Part shown: positions 50,054-60,000 of the stretch, in pieces
How the letters are laid out: the number at the start of each line of letters is the position of its first letter
How positions within the stretch are numbered: position 1 is the first letter of the stretch
Source: Aphodoplasma sp045626925
GTDB taxonomy: Bacteria; Bacillota; Clostridia; UBA1381; UMGS1253
Assembly (NCBI GenBank): GCA_045626925.1
Contig: JAZUQZ010000001.1
Coordinates: 1 to 64,000 of the forward strand
DNA length: 64,000 nucleotides
Reading direction: 5' to 3'
Translations under genes and position numbers: made by a program
Notes under the pieces: generated by a model
What the model was told of the DNA's origin: nothing
Databases searched by the model: none
What the model saw: the letters and a program-made list of their open reading frames with translations, nothing else

Positions 50054-51499
50054 ATGAACATTGTAGAAGGATTAACTTTTGATGATGTACTACTTATACC
50101 GCAAAAATCGGAGGTAATACCACGCGACATTGAGCTTTCGACGAATCTTACACAGAAGATTAAATTAAACATTCCGCTCGTTAGCGCAGCGATGGATACC
50201 GTTACAGAGGCGCCACTTGCGATTGCGATTGCTCGTGAAGGTGGCATAGGAATTATCCATAAAAATATGACGATTGAACAGCAAAAAACAGAGGTTGATA
50301 AGGTCAAGCGCTCTGAAAACGGTGTAATTGTTGACCCGTTTTTCCTTGCTCCTGAAAACACATTAAAAGATGCTGATGAATTGATGGGTAAGTATAAAAT
50401 CTCGGGTGTGCCGATTACAGAAAATGGAAAACTTATTGGCATTATTACAAATCGTGACCTTCGGTTTGAAACAGATTTTGACAAGCCGATTTATATGGCT
50501 ATGACAAAAGAAAACCTTATTACAGCTCCTGAAGGAACAACACTTGCACAAGCACAGGAAATTTTGCGCAAGCATAAGATTGAAAAGCTTCCTATTGTTG
50601 ATAAAAATGGATATCTAAAGGGACTTATCACAATTAAAGATATTGAGAAAGCTGTTCGTTATCCTTCGTCTGCTCGTGATGAGAATGGCAGGCTTTTAGC
50701 AGGTGCGGCTATTGGTGTTACAGCAGATGTGCTTGAGCGTGTTGAGGCGCTTTACAGTGCAAATGTCGATGTTGTTACGCTTGATTCGGCACATGGCCAT
50801 TCAAAAAATATAATTGATACATTAAAGAAAGTCAAAGAGGCGTTTCCGCATTTGCAGGTTATAGCGGGAAATGTTGCTACTGCTGAAGCTACAGAGGAGC
50901 TTATAAAGGCAGGCGCTGACGCCGTAAAAGTTGGTATAGGACCGGGCTCTATATGCACAACAAGAGTTGTTGCAGGTATTGGCGTGCCACAGATTACTGC
51001 AATATATGATTCTGCACAAATTGGTAAAAAATATAATATTCCAATTATTGCAGACGGTGGTATAAAATATTCGGGCGACCTTACAAAAGCTATTGCAGCA
51101 GGCGCTGATGTTATTATGATAGGCAGTCTTTTTGCCGGTTGTGAGGAAAGTCCGGGCGAGTTTGAACTTTATCAAGGTCGTCGTTTCAAGGTATATCGTG
51201 GCATGGGGTCTATTGGTGCGATGAACAACGGAAGCAAGGACAGATATTTCCAACAAGACGCAAAGAAGCTTGTGCCGGAAGGTGTTGAAGGACGAGTTGA
51301 ATATACGGGTGCACTTTCTGATACAGTATATCAGCTTTTGGGAGGCTTGCGTTCCGGTATGGGATATTGTGGAACAAGAACGATTCCGGAGCTTAAGAAG
51401 AACGGCAAGTTTATAAGAATTACAGGTGCAGGACTTAAAGAAAGCCATCCACACGATATACAAATCACGAAAGAAGCACCAAACTATACATCAAGATAA
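50054..51499 (+). CDS. guaB: IMP dehydrogenase
   Basis: A 481-residue enzyme oxidising IMP to XMP for guanine nucleotide synthesis. The TIM barrel is split by two CBS domains at ~95-210 that bind regulatory nucleotides. Motifs: GLTFDDVLLIP near 6, the catalytic loop GPGSICTTR near 298 with Cys, GGIKYSGD near 335, and YRGMGSIGAM near 380. GAGGGG precedes the ATG. It lies ~55 bases after dusB. Confidence 0.95.
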   Translation: MNIVEGLTFDDVLLIPQKSEVIPRDIELSTNLTQKIKLNIPLVSAAMDTVTEAPLAIAIAREGGIGIIHKNMTIEQQKTEVDKVKRSENGVIVDPFFLAPENTLKDADELMGKYKISGVPITENGKLIGIITNRDLRFETDFDKPIYMAMTKENLITAPEGTTLAQAQEILRKHKIEKLPIVDKNGYLKGLITIKDIEKAVRYPSSARDENGRLLAGAAIGVTADVLERVEALYSANVDVVTLDSAHGHSKNIIDTLKKVKEAFPHLQVIAGNVATAEATEELIKAGADAVKVGIGPGSICTTRVVAGIGVPQITAIYDSAQIGKKYNIPIIADGGIKYSGDLTKAIAAGADVIMIGSLFAGCEESPGEFELYQGRRFKVYRGMGSIGAMNNGSKDRYFQQDAKKLVPEGVEGRVEYTGALSDTVYQLLGGLRSGMGYCGTRTIPELKKNGKFIRITGAGLKESHPHDIQITKEAPNYTSR

Positions 51500-51502
51500 T
51501 AT

Positions 51503-51552
51503 AAAAAAACAAATACCGACATTTTCAAACAAATGTCGGTATTTGTTTTTTT
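51503..51552 (+). terminator. Intrinsic terminator after guaB
   Basis: AAAAACAAATACCGACATT pairs with AATGTCGGTATTTGTTTTT, closing the guaB transcript. Confidence 0.9.
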
Positions 51553-51582
51553 ATATAAAGATAAAGAAATTTTAATAAATGC

Positions 51583-51611
51583 TTTTCAATTTTTTATATT
51601 TGTGTTATAAT
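51583..51611 (+). promoter_or_regulatory. Promoter of the uvrB-uvrA genes
   Basis: TTTTCA (51583-51588), 17 bases, perfect TATAAT (51606-51611), 17 bases before the uvrB ATG. No obvious LexA box was noticed. Confidence 0.6.
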
Positions 51612-51627
51612 ATTATGGGTGATTTTT

Positions 51628-53592
51628 ATGAACAACTTTAATGTAGTGTCAAATTATCAGCCGTGCGGTGACCAGCCGGAAGCAATAGATGCACTTGTGC
51701 GCGGTATAAAAAACGAATATAAAGGGCAAACACTCTTGGGCGTAACGGGCTCGGGCAAAACCTTTACAATTGCAAATACAATTGCAAAGGTTAACAAGCC
51801 GACACTTGTTTTGGCGCACAATAAAACACTTGCAGCACAGCTTTGCAGTGAGTTTAAAGAGTTTTTTCCAAACAGTGCAGTAGAGTTTTTTGTGTCTTAT
51901 TATGATTATTATCAGCCGGAGGCGTATATCCCTTATACTGACACATATATAGAAAAGGATTCGTCAGTAAATGACGAAATTGACAAGCTTCGACACAGTG
52001 CAACAGCATCGCTTTTTGAACGCAAGGATGTTATAATTGTTTCAAGTGTATCGTGCATTTATGGTCTTGGTGACCCGATTGATTATAATAGCCTTACAGT
52101 ATCGTTGCGCGTTGGTATGAAAAAGGACCGAGATGAAGTGTTGAGGCGTTTGGTAGAAATTCAATATGAAAGAAATGATATAGATTTTTCAAGAAACAAG
52201 TTTCGTGTTCGTGGCGATGTTGTAGAGGTTTTTCCGTCGAATCAAAACGAAAACGCGCTTCGGATAGAGTTTTTTGACGATGAAATTGATAGAATTTCAG
52301 AGATAAATGTTGTTACAGGAGAGATAATTGGCATGCGTGAGCATTGTGTCATTTTTCCTGCGTCGCATTATGTTACATCGCGTGAAAAAATGGAGGCTGC
52401 TATCTCGTCGATAGAGGCCGAGCTTGAAGAAAGAATTGCATACTTCGAAAGTCAAAACAAGCTTGTCGAAGCACAACGCATAGAGCAACGCACAAGATAT
52501 GATATTGAAATGATGCGTGAGGTTGGCTTTTGTTCGGGAATAGAAAACTATTCGCGCCATATAAGCGGACGCGCTCCGGGTAGCTCGCCATTTACTCTCA
52601 TGGATTATTTTGGCGACGATTTTTTGCTTGTCATTGATGAGTCGCATGTAACAATTCCACAGGTGCGTGCAATGTATGCGGGCGACCGCTCGCGCAAGGA
52701 GGCTCTTGTTGAATATGGTTTCAGATTGCCATCGGCATTTGATAACAGACCACTCTGTTTTGATGAATTTGAAGAACGCATAAATCAGGTGGTTTTCGTA
52801 TCGGCGACACCTGCACAATATGAAAAAGAGCATTCTGCTCAAGTGGTGGAGCAAGTAATAAGACCAACGGGCTTGTTAGACCCACAAATCGAAGTAAGAC
52901 CTGTAAAGCATCAGGTGGATGATTTGGTAAAAGAAATAAATTTGCGCGCTGAAAAGGGCGAAAGAGTGCTTGTGACAACGCTTACAAAGCGTATGGCAGA
53001 GGACCTTACCGATTATCTTGAAGAGCTTGATATAAAGGTTCGATATATGCATTCGGATATTCACACAATAGAAAGAATGGAAATCATACGCGATTTACGC
53101 GAGGGCGTTTTCGATGTGCTTGTCGGCATAAATCTTTTGCGCGAGGGACTTGATTTGCCGGAGGTATCGCTTGTAGCTATTCTTGATGCAGACAAAGAAG
53201 GCTTTCTTCGAAACGAAACATCACTTATACAAACGATAGGACGAGCAGCTCGAAACGCGGAAGGCAAAGTTATAATGTACGCAGAACGCGTCACAGATTC
53301 TATGCAACGCGCCATTAACGAAACAAATCGCAGACGCGAAATTCAAAAGCGCTACAATGAGGAGCATAATATAGTTCCAACAACGATTAAAAAATCAATC
53401 AGAGATGTTATCGAAGCAACAAAACCGGTTGATGCCAAAGCGCAAAAAGACAATATCAAGATACAAAGGGGTACAATAGACGGTGAGCTTATGATTATAA
53501 AGCTTACTGATGAAATGAATAAAGCGGCGAGAGAACTTGATTTTGAGCGTGCGGCGATGCTTCGCGATAAGATTAAAGAGCTTCGTGACTAA
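51628..53592 (+). CDS. uvrB: Excinuclease ABC subunit B
   Basis: A 654-residue DNA damage recognition helicase of nucleotide excision repair. Walker A GVTGSGKTFT near 39, the YDYYQPEAYIP damage-probing hairpin near 92-102, DESHVTIPQ near 337, VSATPAQ near 390, QTIGRAARN near 540 and a C-terminal UVR domain (ELDFERAAMLRDKIKEL) that binds UvrC. The ATG at 51628 matches the usual start; only a weak ribosome binding site is seen. uvrA lies two genes downstream. Confidence 0.96.
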   Translation: MNNFNVVSNYQPCGDQPEAIDALVRGIKNEYKGQTLLGVTGSGKTFTIANTIAKVNKPTLVLAHNKTLAAQLCSEFKEFFPNSAVEFFVSYYDYYQPEAYIPYTDTYIEKDSSVNDEIDKLRHSATASLFERKDVIIVSSVSCIYGLGDPIDYNSLTVSLRVGMKKDRDEVLRRLVEIQYERNDIDFSRNKFRVRGDVVEVFPSNQNENALRIEFFDDEIDRISEINVVTGEIIGMREHCVIFPASHYVTSREKMEAAISSIEAELEERIAYFESQNKLVEAQRIEQRTRYDIEMMREVGFCSGIENYSRHISGRAPGSSPFTLMDYFGDDFLLVIDESHVTIPQVRAMYAGDRSRKEALVEYGFRLPSAFDNRPLCFDEFEERINQVVFVSATPAQYEKEHSAQVVEQVIRPTGLLDPQIEVRPVKHQVDDLVKEINLRAEKGERVLVTTLTKRMAEDLTDYLEELDIKVRYMHSDIHTIERMEIIRDLREGVFDVLVGINLLREGLDLPEVSLVAILDADKEGFLRNETSLIQTIGRAARNAEGKVIMYAERVTDSMQRAINETNRRREIQKRYNEEHNIVPTTIKKSIRDVIEATKPVDAKAQKDNIKIQRGTIDGELMIIKLTDEMNKAARELDFERAAMLRDKIKELRD

Positions 53593-53608
53593 AACAGGGG
53601 TGAGGATA

Positions 53609-54001
53609 ATGATTACAAAGGATAATTCAAAAAAAGCAATAGAATTTATAACAGATAAAATAAATCCGGTATTTATATATTTTGCTGACCATATGATTAG
53701 TGAAAACATTTTTGATGTGGCATACTATTCAGAAGAACTGCTTGATGAATATACGGTATGCTTATATGAAAATGCTCTCACAGAAATTTTGGGTGTGCCT
53801 GTTGAACTTAACAATTTGAACGAATGTGACACAGAATTTGCAGGAGAGATTTTGCAGGATGGAGAAAATGTTTATTGCAGAAGCGAGCTTGAAAGAAGTC
53901 GCTATCTTGCACGCATATCACACGAGTTTGATGCAATAAGAATGAATCGTGCGATGCTTATAAACAGGATACAAGAGTGCGACAGCATATATGAGCAGTA
54001 A
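53609..54001 (+). CDS. Small protein resembling a degenerate MntA-type nucleotidyltransferase
   Basis: A 130-residue soluble protein between uvrB and uvrA. Its second half (AGEILQDGENVYCRSELERSRYLARISHEFDAIR) resembles the C-terminal part of small MntA/NTase-fold proteins, where a 'G..LY.RD..ER..FEAR...EYLD' segment is usual, and the order of secondary structure fits. However, the GSxxxG and DxD catalytic motifs are absent, so it should not transfer nucleotides. GGTGAGG precedes the ATG at 53609. Function unknown. Confidence 0.55.
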   Translation: MITKDNSKKAIEFITDKINPVFIYFADHMISENIFDVAYYSEELLDEYTVCLYENALTEILGVPVELNNLNECDTEFAGEILQDGENVYCRSELERSRYLARISHEFDAIRMNRAMLINRIQECDSIYEQ

Positions 54002-54043
54002 GGCAGTAAGGTTAAAAAACACGAAAGGCAAACGGTAGATATA

Positions 54044-56884
54044 ATGGCAAAAGATAGTATTTTTATTAAAGGAGCAAGACAACATAATCTTAAAAATATT
54101 GATGTTACAATTCCGCGCGATAAGCTTGTTGTTTTTACGGGTCTAAGTGGTTCGGGAAAGTCGTCGCATGCTTTTGACACTATTTATGCAGAAGGGCAGC
54201 GCCGATATGTAGAGTCGCTTTCGGCGTATGCGCGTCAATTTCTTGGCCAAATGGACAAGCCGGATGTAGATTATATCGAGGGGCTTTCGCCTGCGATAAG
54301 TATTGACCAGAAAACAACGAGCAAAAATCCGCGTTCAACCGTTGGAACGGTTACAGAGGTATATGACTATATAAGACTTTTGTATGCACGCATTGGCATA
54401 CCGCATTGTCATGTGTGCGGCAAGCCTATTGCACGCCAAAGTATTGACCAAATTATTGATAAAGTTATGACTCTTCCACAAGGAAGCAAAATACACATCC
54501 TTGCACCTATAGTTCGCGCAAGAAAGGGCGAACATGGCAAGGTATTTTCCAACGCAAAAAAATCAGGCTATGTTCGCATACGAGTTGATGGAATCGTATA
54601 CGACTTGTCAGAGGTGCCGGCTCTTGAAAAAAATAAAAAGCACAGTATAGAAATCGTTATTGACAGAATTGTCATACGCGATGATATCACACAAAGACTT
54701 ACTGATTCTATTGAAACTGCGTTAAAACTTGGGGAAGGACTTGTTATTATTGATGTTCGAGATGGCGAAGAGATGATTTTTTCGCAAAATTTTGCGTGCG
54801 AAGAGTGCGGAGTTTCTGTAGAGGAGCTCACGCCGCGCATGTTTTCGTTCAACTCGCCGTTTGGCGCTTGTGAAGAATGTAGCGGTCTTGGTTTTTTGAT
54901 GAAAATTGATCCGGAGCTTGTTGTAAAAGATGAAAATTTGAGTATAAGAGAGGGTGCAATTGCGGTAAGTGGCTGGAGGGCACCTGATATAGAAGAGAGT
55001 ATGGCGGCGGCATATTATCAGGGACTTGCAAAACATTATGGCTTCAGCCTTGATGTACCTTATAAATCGTTGCCGAATAAAATAAAGGATATTTTGCTTT
55101 ATGGTACAAAGGGCGAAAAGTTTAAGGTCGAATTTTTAAAAGCTCGTGGCCAAAGCGTTTATATGCTCGATTTTGAAGGCATTGTAAACAATCTTCAACG
55201 TCGTTACAAGGAAACAACATCTGATTGGATGCGTGCGGAGCTTGAAGGATATATGAGCAATTGCGATTGTCCATCATGTAATGGAAAAAGATTAAAACCA
55301 AGTGTGCTTGCGGTTACAGTAAATGGCAAAAATATAAACGAAGCGACAAATCTTTCGATTTCACAAGCGATTGAGTTTTTTGGCACATTAAAGCTTAGTG
55401 AAAAAGAAAAAATAATTGCTGACCAAATTTTAAAGGAAATACTTGAAAGATTACATTTTTTACAAAATGTTGGACTTGGGTATCTTACATTATCTCGAAG
55501 TGCAGGAACGCTTTCAGGCGGAGAAGCACAACGCATACGCCTTGCTACACAAATTGGTTCAAGCCTTATGGGCGTTTTATATATTTTAGATGAGCCGAGC
55601 ATCGGCCTTCATCAACGCGATAACGAAAAGCTTATCGCAACACTAAAAACCTTGCGCGACCTTGGAAATACGCTTATTGTTGTTGAACATGATGAAGATA
55701 CAATGTATGCAGCGGATTGTGTTATTGATATTGGCCCCGGCGCAGGCATACATGGCGGACATCTTGTTGCAAAGGGAACAGCTGAAGAAATAAAAAAAGT
55801 TAAGGGTTCAATTACGGGCGATTATCTTAGTGGAAGAAAATTTATACCAGTTCCAAAAGAAAGACGGAGTTGTGGCGGAAAATATTTGACTATAAAGGGA
55901 GCATCACAAAACAACTTAAAAAATATTGATGTAAAAATTCCACTCGGCGTATTTTCTTGTGTTACAGGCGTATCGGGCTCGGGAAAATCATCACTTGTCA
56001 ATGAAATAGTTTATAAATATCTTGCGCGTGAGCTTAATCGTGCAAAAACAAAACATGGAGCGGTAAAAAAAATAACCGGTATGGAAAATCTTGATAAGGT
56101 TATAAATATTGACCAGTCGCCAATTGGGCGTACACCGCGCTCGAACCCTGCAACATACACAGGGTTGTTTTCTGATATACGCGAGCTTTTTGCAAGCACA
56201 GTCGAAGCAAAGGTGCGCGGCTATAATGCGGGGCGTTTCAGTTTTAATGTAAAAGGCGGCAGATGTGAAGCGTGTATGGGCGATGGAATTATTCAGATAG
56301 AAATGCATTTTTTGCCGGATGTTTATGTTCCATGCGAGGTGTGTAAAGGCAAGCGCTATTCGCGTGAAACGCTTGAAGTAAAATATAAAGGGAAAAACAT
56401 CAGCGAAGTGCTTGATATGACGATTGAGGAAGCGCTTGAATTTTTTGAAAATGTTCCAAAGCTTAGAAGAAAAATACAAACACTTTATGATGTTGGACTT
56501 GGATATGTAAAACTTGGACAACCATCCACCACATTATCAGGCGGTGAGGCGCAAAGGGTAAAGCTTGCGACCGAGCTTAGCAAGCGCAGTACAGGCAAAA
56601 CAATTTATATACTTGACGAACCAACAACAGGGCTTCATATTGCAGATGTGCATAAATTATTAGATGTTTTACAGAGGCTTGTTGAAACAGGAAATACTGT
56701 GCTTGTCATAGAGCATAATCTTGATGTTATAAAAACTGCTGATTATGTTATAGACCTTGGACCTGATGGCGGGGATTGCGGTGGAGAAATTGTATGCACA
56801 GGAACGCCCGAAGAGGTTTCTCGCAACAAAAATTCATTTACAGGCCAATATCTTAAAAAGGTTTTTGATAAAAACAAAAAATAA
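54044..56884 (+). CDS. uvrA: Excinuclease ABC subunit A
   Basis: A 946-residue ABC-type ATPase that scans DNA and loads UvrB. Two ATP sites: Walker A GLSGSGKSS near 33-41 and GVSGSGKSS near 644; signatures LSGGEAQRIRLA near 490 and LSGGEAQRVKLA near 830. Zinc modules include CHVCGKPI near 122, CDCPSCNGKRLKP near 407 and the CEACMGDG/CEVCKGKRY pair near 744-770. Normal length. Only a weak AAAGG-like binding site precedes the ATG. Confidence 0.97.
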   Translation: MAKDSIFIKGARQHNLKNIDVTIPRDKLVVFTGLSGSGKSSHAFDTIYAEGQRRYVESLSAYARQFLGQMDKPDVDYIEGLSPAISIDQKTTSKNPRSTVGTVTEVYDYIRLLYARIGIPHCHVCGKPIARQSIDQIIDKVMTLPQGSKIHILAPIVRARKGEHGKVFSNAKKSGYVRIRVDGIVYDLSEVPALEKNKKHSIEIVIDRIVIRDDITQRLTDSIETALKLGEGLVIIDVRDGEEMIFSQNFACEECGVSVEELTPRMFSFNSPFGACEECSGLGFLMKIDPELVVKDENLSIREGAIAVSGWRAPDIEESMAAAYYQGLAKHYGFSLDVPYKSLPNKIKDILLYGTKGEKFKVEFLKARGQSVYMLDFEGIVNNLQRRYKETTSDWMRAELEGYMSNCDCPSCNGKRLKPSVLAVTVNGKNINEATNLSISQAIEFFGTLKLSEKEKIIADQILKEILERLHFLQNVGLGYLTLSRSAGTLSGGEAQRIRLATQIGSSLMGVLYILDEPSIGLHQRDNEKLIATLKTLRDLGNTLIVVEHDEDTMYAADCVIDIGPGAGIHGGHLVAKGTAEEIKKVKGSITGDYLSGRKFIPVPKERRSCGGKYLTIKGASQNNLKNIDVKIPLGVFSCVTGVSGSGKSSLVNEIVYKYLARELNRAKTKHGAVKKITGMENLDKVINIDQSPIGRTPRSNPATYTGLFSDIRELFASTVEAKVRGYNAGRFSFNVKGGRCEACMGDGIIQIEMHFLPDVYVPCEVCKGKRYSRETLEVKYKGKNISEVLDMTIEEALEFFENVPKLRRKIQTLYDVGLGYVKLGQPSTTLSGGEAQRVKLATELSKRSTGKTIYILDEPTTGLHIADVHKLLDVLQRLVETGNTVLVIEHNLDVIKTADYVIDLGPDGGDCGGEIVCTGTPEEVSRNKNSFTGQYLKKVFDKNKK

Positions 56885-56912
56885 TGTATGAGCAACAAAA
56901 TTGCATAAAAAA

Positions 56913-56964
56913 TTTACATCTTTTTGTGCGATTTTGCTTTACATAATAGCGCAAAAGATGTAAA
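56913..56964 (+). promoter_or_regulatory. Long inverted repeat across the purL promoter
   Basis: TTTACATCTTTT (56913-56924) is the exact reverse complement of AAAAGATGTAAA (56953-56964), separated by 28 bases. The right arm covers the -10 box. Could be an operator or a terminator-like hairpin for uvrA. Confidence 0.55.
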
Positions 56965-56966
56965 AT
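56938..56966 (+). promoter_or_regulatory. Promoter of purL
   Basis: TTTACA (56938-56943), 17 bases, TAAAAT (56961-56966), about 60 bases before the ATG. Confidence 0.6.
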
Positions 56967-57024
56967 AAATATATTGTACAATGAAAAATAAGACATTATA
57001 TAAATTTGGGGAGGATTTTACAAA

Positions 57025-60000
57025 ATGAGTAAAATTGTAAGACGCGTTTTTGTTGAAAAAAAGAGAGAATTTGCTGTTGAAGCACACGGTATGCTTTCGG
57101 ATTTGCGTCAGAATTTGTCGCTTGATAGCTTGAAAGCTGTTCGTATTATAAATCGTTATGATGTTACCGGAATAAGCGACGAAGAATATGCAAAGGCTCG
57201 TGATTTGATTTTTTCAGAGCCACCGGTCGATAATTGTTATGATGAGAAGATTGAGTTTGAGCCGGAAGCTCGTGTGTTTGCGATAGAGTATCTTCCCGGT
57301 CAATATGACCAGCGTGCAGATTCGACAGAGGAATGCATATCAATACTTACACAAAAGGCTCGCCCGACTGTTAAAACAGCAAAACTTATCGTTTTAGAGG
57401 GTGACATAAGCGACAAGGATTTTATGCGTATTAAAAAATATATCATAAATCCTGTTGAAATGCGCGAAGCATCACTTGAAAAGCCTGACACACTAGATAT
57501 GGAAATTACTTATCCAAGCGATGTTGCAGTCGTTGAGGGTTTTGTTTCTTTGGGCGATGCAGAGCTTGAAAAATTAGTGAGCGACATGGGCTTTGCTATG
57601 GATAAAGACGATTTGCAGTTCTGCCGTGATTATTTTAAAAACGAGGAAAAACGCGATCCAACACTTACAGAACTTCGTATGATTGATACATATTGGTCAG
57701 ACCACTGCAGACATACTACCTTTGGGACAAAGATAAAAAGCGTAAAAATTCCTGACGGGGCATATAGCTCGCCGATTAAGCAAGCATATAACGATTATAT
57801 AAACACAAAAAACGAGCTTTATCCGGATGGGCGCGATACAACGCTTATGGACATAGCTCTTATGGCTATGAAAAAGCTTAAAAAAGATGGCGTACTTACA
57901 AAGCTTGATGAATCAGAGGAAATAAATGCATGCAGTATAAATGTTGATGTTGACATTGATGGTAAAAACGAAAAATGGCTTGTTATGTTTAAAAATGAAA
58001 CACATAACCATCCAACTGAAATTGAGCCTTTTGGCGGCGCAGCGACATGTCTTGGCGGTGCCATTCGTGACCCGCTTTCAGGCCGCTCATATGTATACCA
58101 GGCTATGCGTATAACAGGCGCAGGAGACCCGCGCAAGACAATGGAGCAAACGCTTGATGGCAAGCTTATGCAAAGTAAAATTGTTCGTACTGCAGCTGCC
58201 GGATATAGCTCATACGGAAATCAGATTGGACTTGCAACGGGCCAAGTTGCAGAAATATATCACGAGGGCTATGTTGCAAAGCATATGGAGCTTGGTGCAG
58301 TTATAGCTGCAGCACCAAAGGAAAATGTTATTCGTGAGCGTCCCGCACCAGGCGATGTTGTGATTTTGCTTGGCGGAAAAACAGGTCGCGATGGTTGCGG
58401 TGGCGCTACCGGCTCGTCAAAAGCACATACAGCAGAGTCGCTTGAAACTTGTGGCGCAGAGGTACAAAAAGGCAATCCGCCTGTTGAACGCAAAATCCAG
58501 CGTCTTTTCAGAAATGGCGATGTTACACGGCTTATAAAGAGATGTAACGACTTTGGTGCCGGCGGTGTATCTGTTGCAATCGGCGAGCTTGCTGATGGAC
58601 TTGATATAGACCTTGATAAAGTACCTAAAAAGTATGAAGGACTTGATGGAACAGAGCTTGCAATTTCTGAATCACAAGAGAGAATGGCTGTTGTTGTCGA
58701 TAAAAACGATGCACAAAAGTTTATAGATTATGCTAAAAGTGAAAATCTTGATGCTATAATTACAGCCGTTGTTACAGACAAAAACAGGCTTACTATGAAA
58801 TGGCGTGACAAGATTATATGTGACATTTCACGCGATTTTCTTAACACAAATGGCGCATCAAAAACAACGGACATAGAGGTTGTACTTCCGGACAAATCGC
58901 AAAATCCGTTTGAAACAAAAGATGTTGATGATGTTTATAAAAAGTGGCTTGATACACTTTCGAGCCTTAATGTATGTTCACAAAAAGGTCTTGTTGAGCG
59001 TTTTGATTCCACAATTGGTGCAGGAAGCGTTCTTATGCCTTTTGGCGGCAAGTATCAGCTTTCACCATCAATAGGTATGGTTGCCAAAATTCCCGTATTA
59101 AAGGGCAAAACAGATACGGCTACAGCTATGACATATGGCTATGACCCATACCTTTCATCGTGGTCGCCGTTCTATGGTAGCTTATATGCAGTAATTGAGT
59201 CGATGTCAAAGGCGGTTGCGCTTGGTGCGCGTCACGAGGATGTATATCTCACATTACAAGAATATTTTGAGCGCCTTGGAAATGAGCCTACTCGTTGGGG
59301 AAAGCCGTTTAGCGCTTTGCTTGGTGCATATACTGCTCAAAAAATGCTTAAAGTTGCTGCTATCGGCGGAAAAGACTCTATGAGCGGAAGCTTTATCGAT
59401 TTGGATGTGCCGCCTACACTTGTTTCTTTTGCGGTTAATACATTAAAGGCGAGCAAAGCAGTTTCATCAGAATTTAAAAAATCGAATAGTAAAGTTGTTG
59501 TTGTAAAGGTAAAGAGAAATGACGAGCTTATGCCTGATTTTGACAATTTGTGCAAAAATTATGAGGCAATACACGAGCTTATAGAAAAGGGCGTTGTTCT
59601 TTCAAGCAGCGTTGTATGTGGCGGCGGCTTGTGTGAAGCAATAAGCAAGATGTGCTTTGGTAATATGATTGGTTTTGCATTTGACAGCAGTATTACTCCA
59701 AAGGATATATTTGCAAAAGAATATGGAGCAATTGTGCTTGAAGTATCTGATATATCAGCTCTTGATGGACTTGATTATACATTAGTTGGTACAACGAGTG
59801 ACAAAAAATCAATCTCAGCATGTGATGTTACAATAAAGCTTTGTGATGCGCTTTCTTCTTGGACAGATACACTTGAAAAAGTATATCCGACAAAAGCTGA
59901 ACCGGCAAAAGAATGCAAGACTTACTCTTTTGAAAACAAGACGATAATCACTTCAACGGAAAAATTTGCATGTCCGCGCGTATTTATACCTGTTTTTCCT

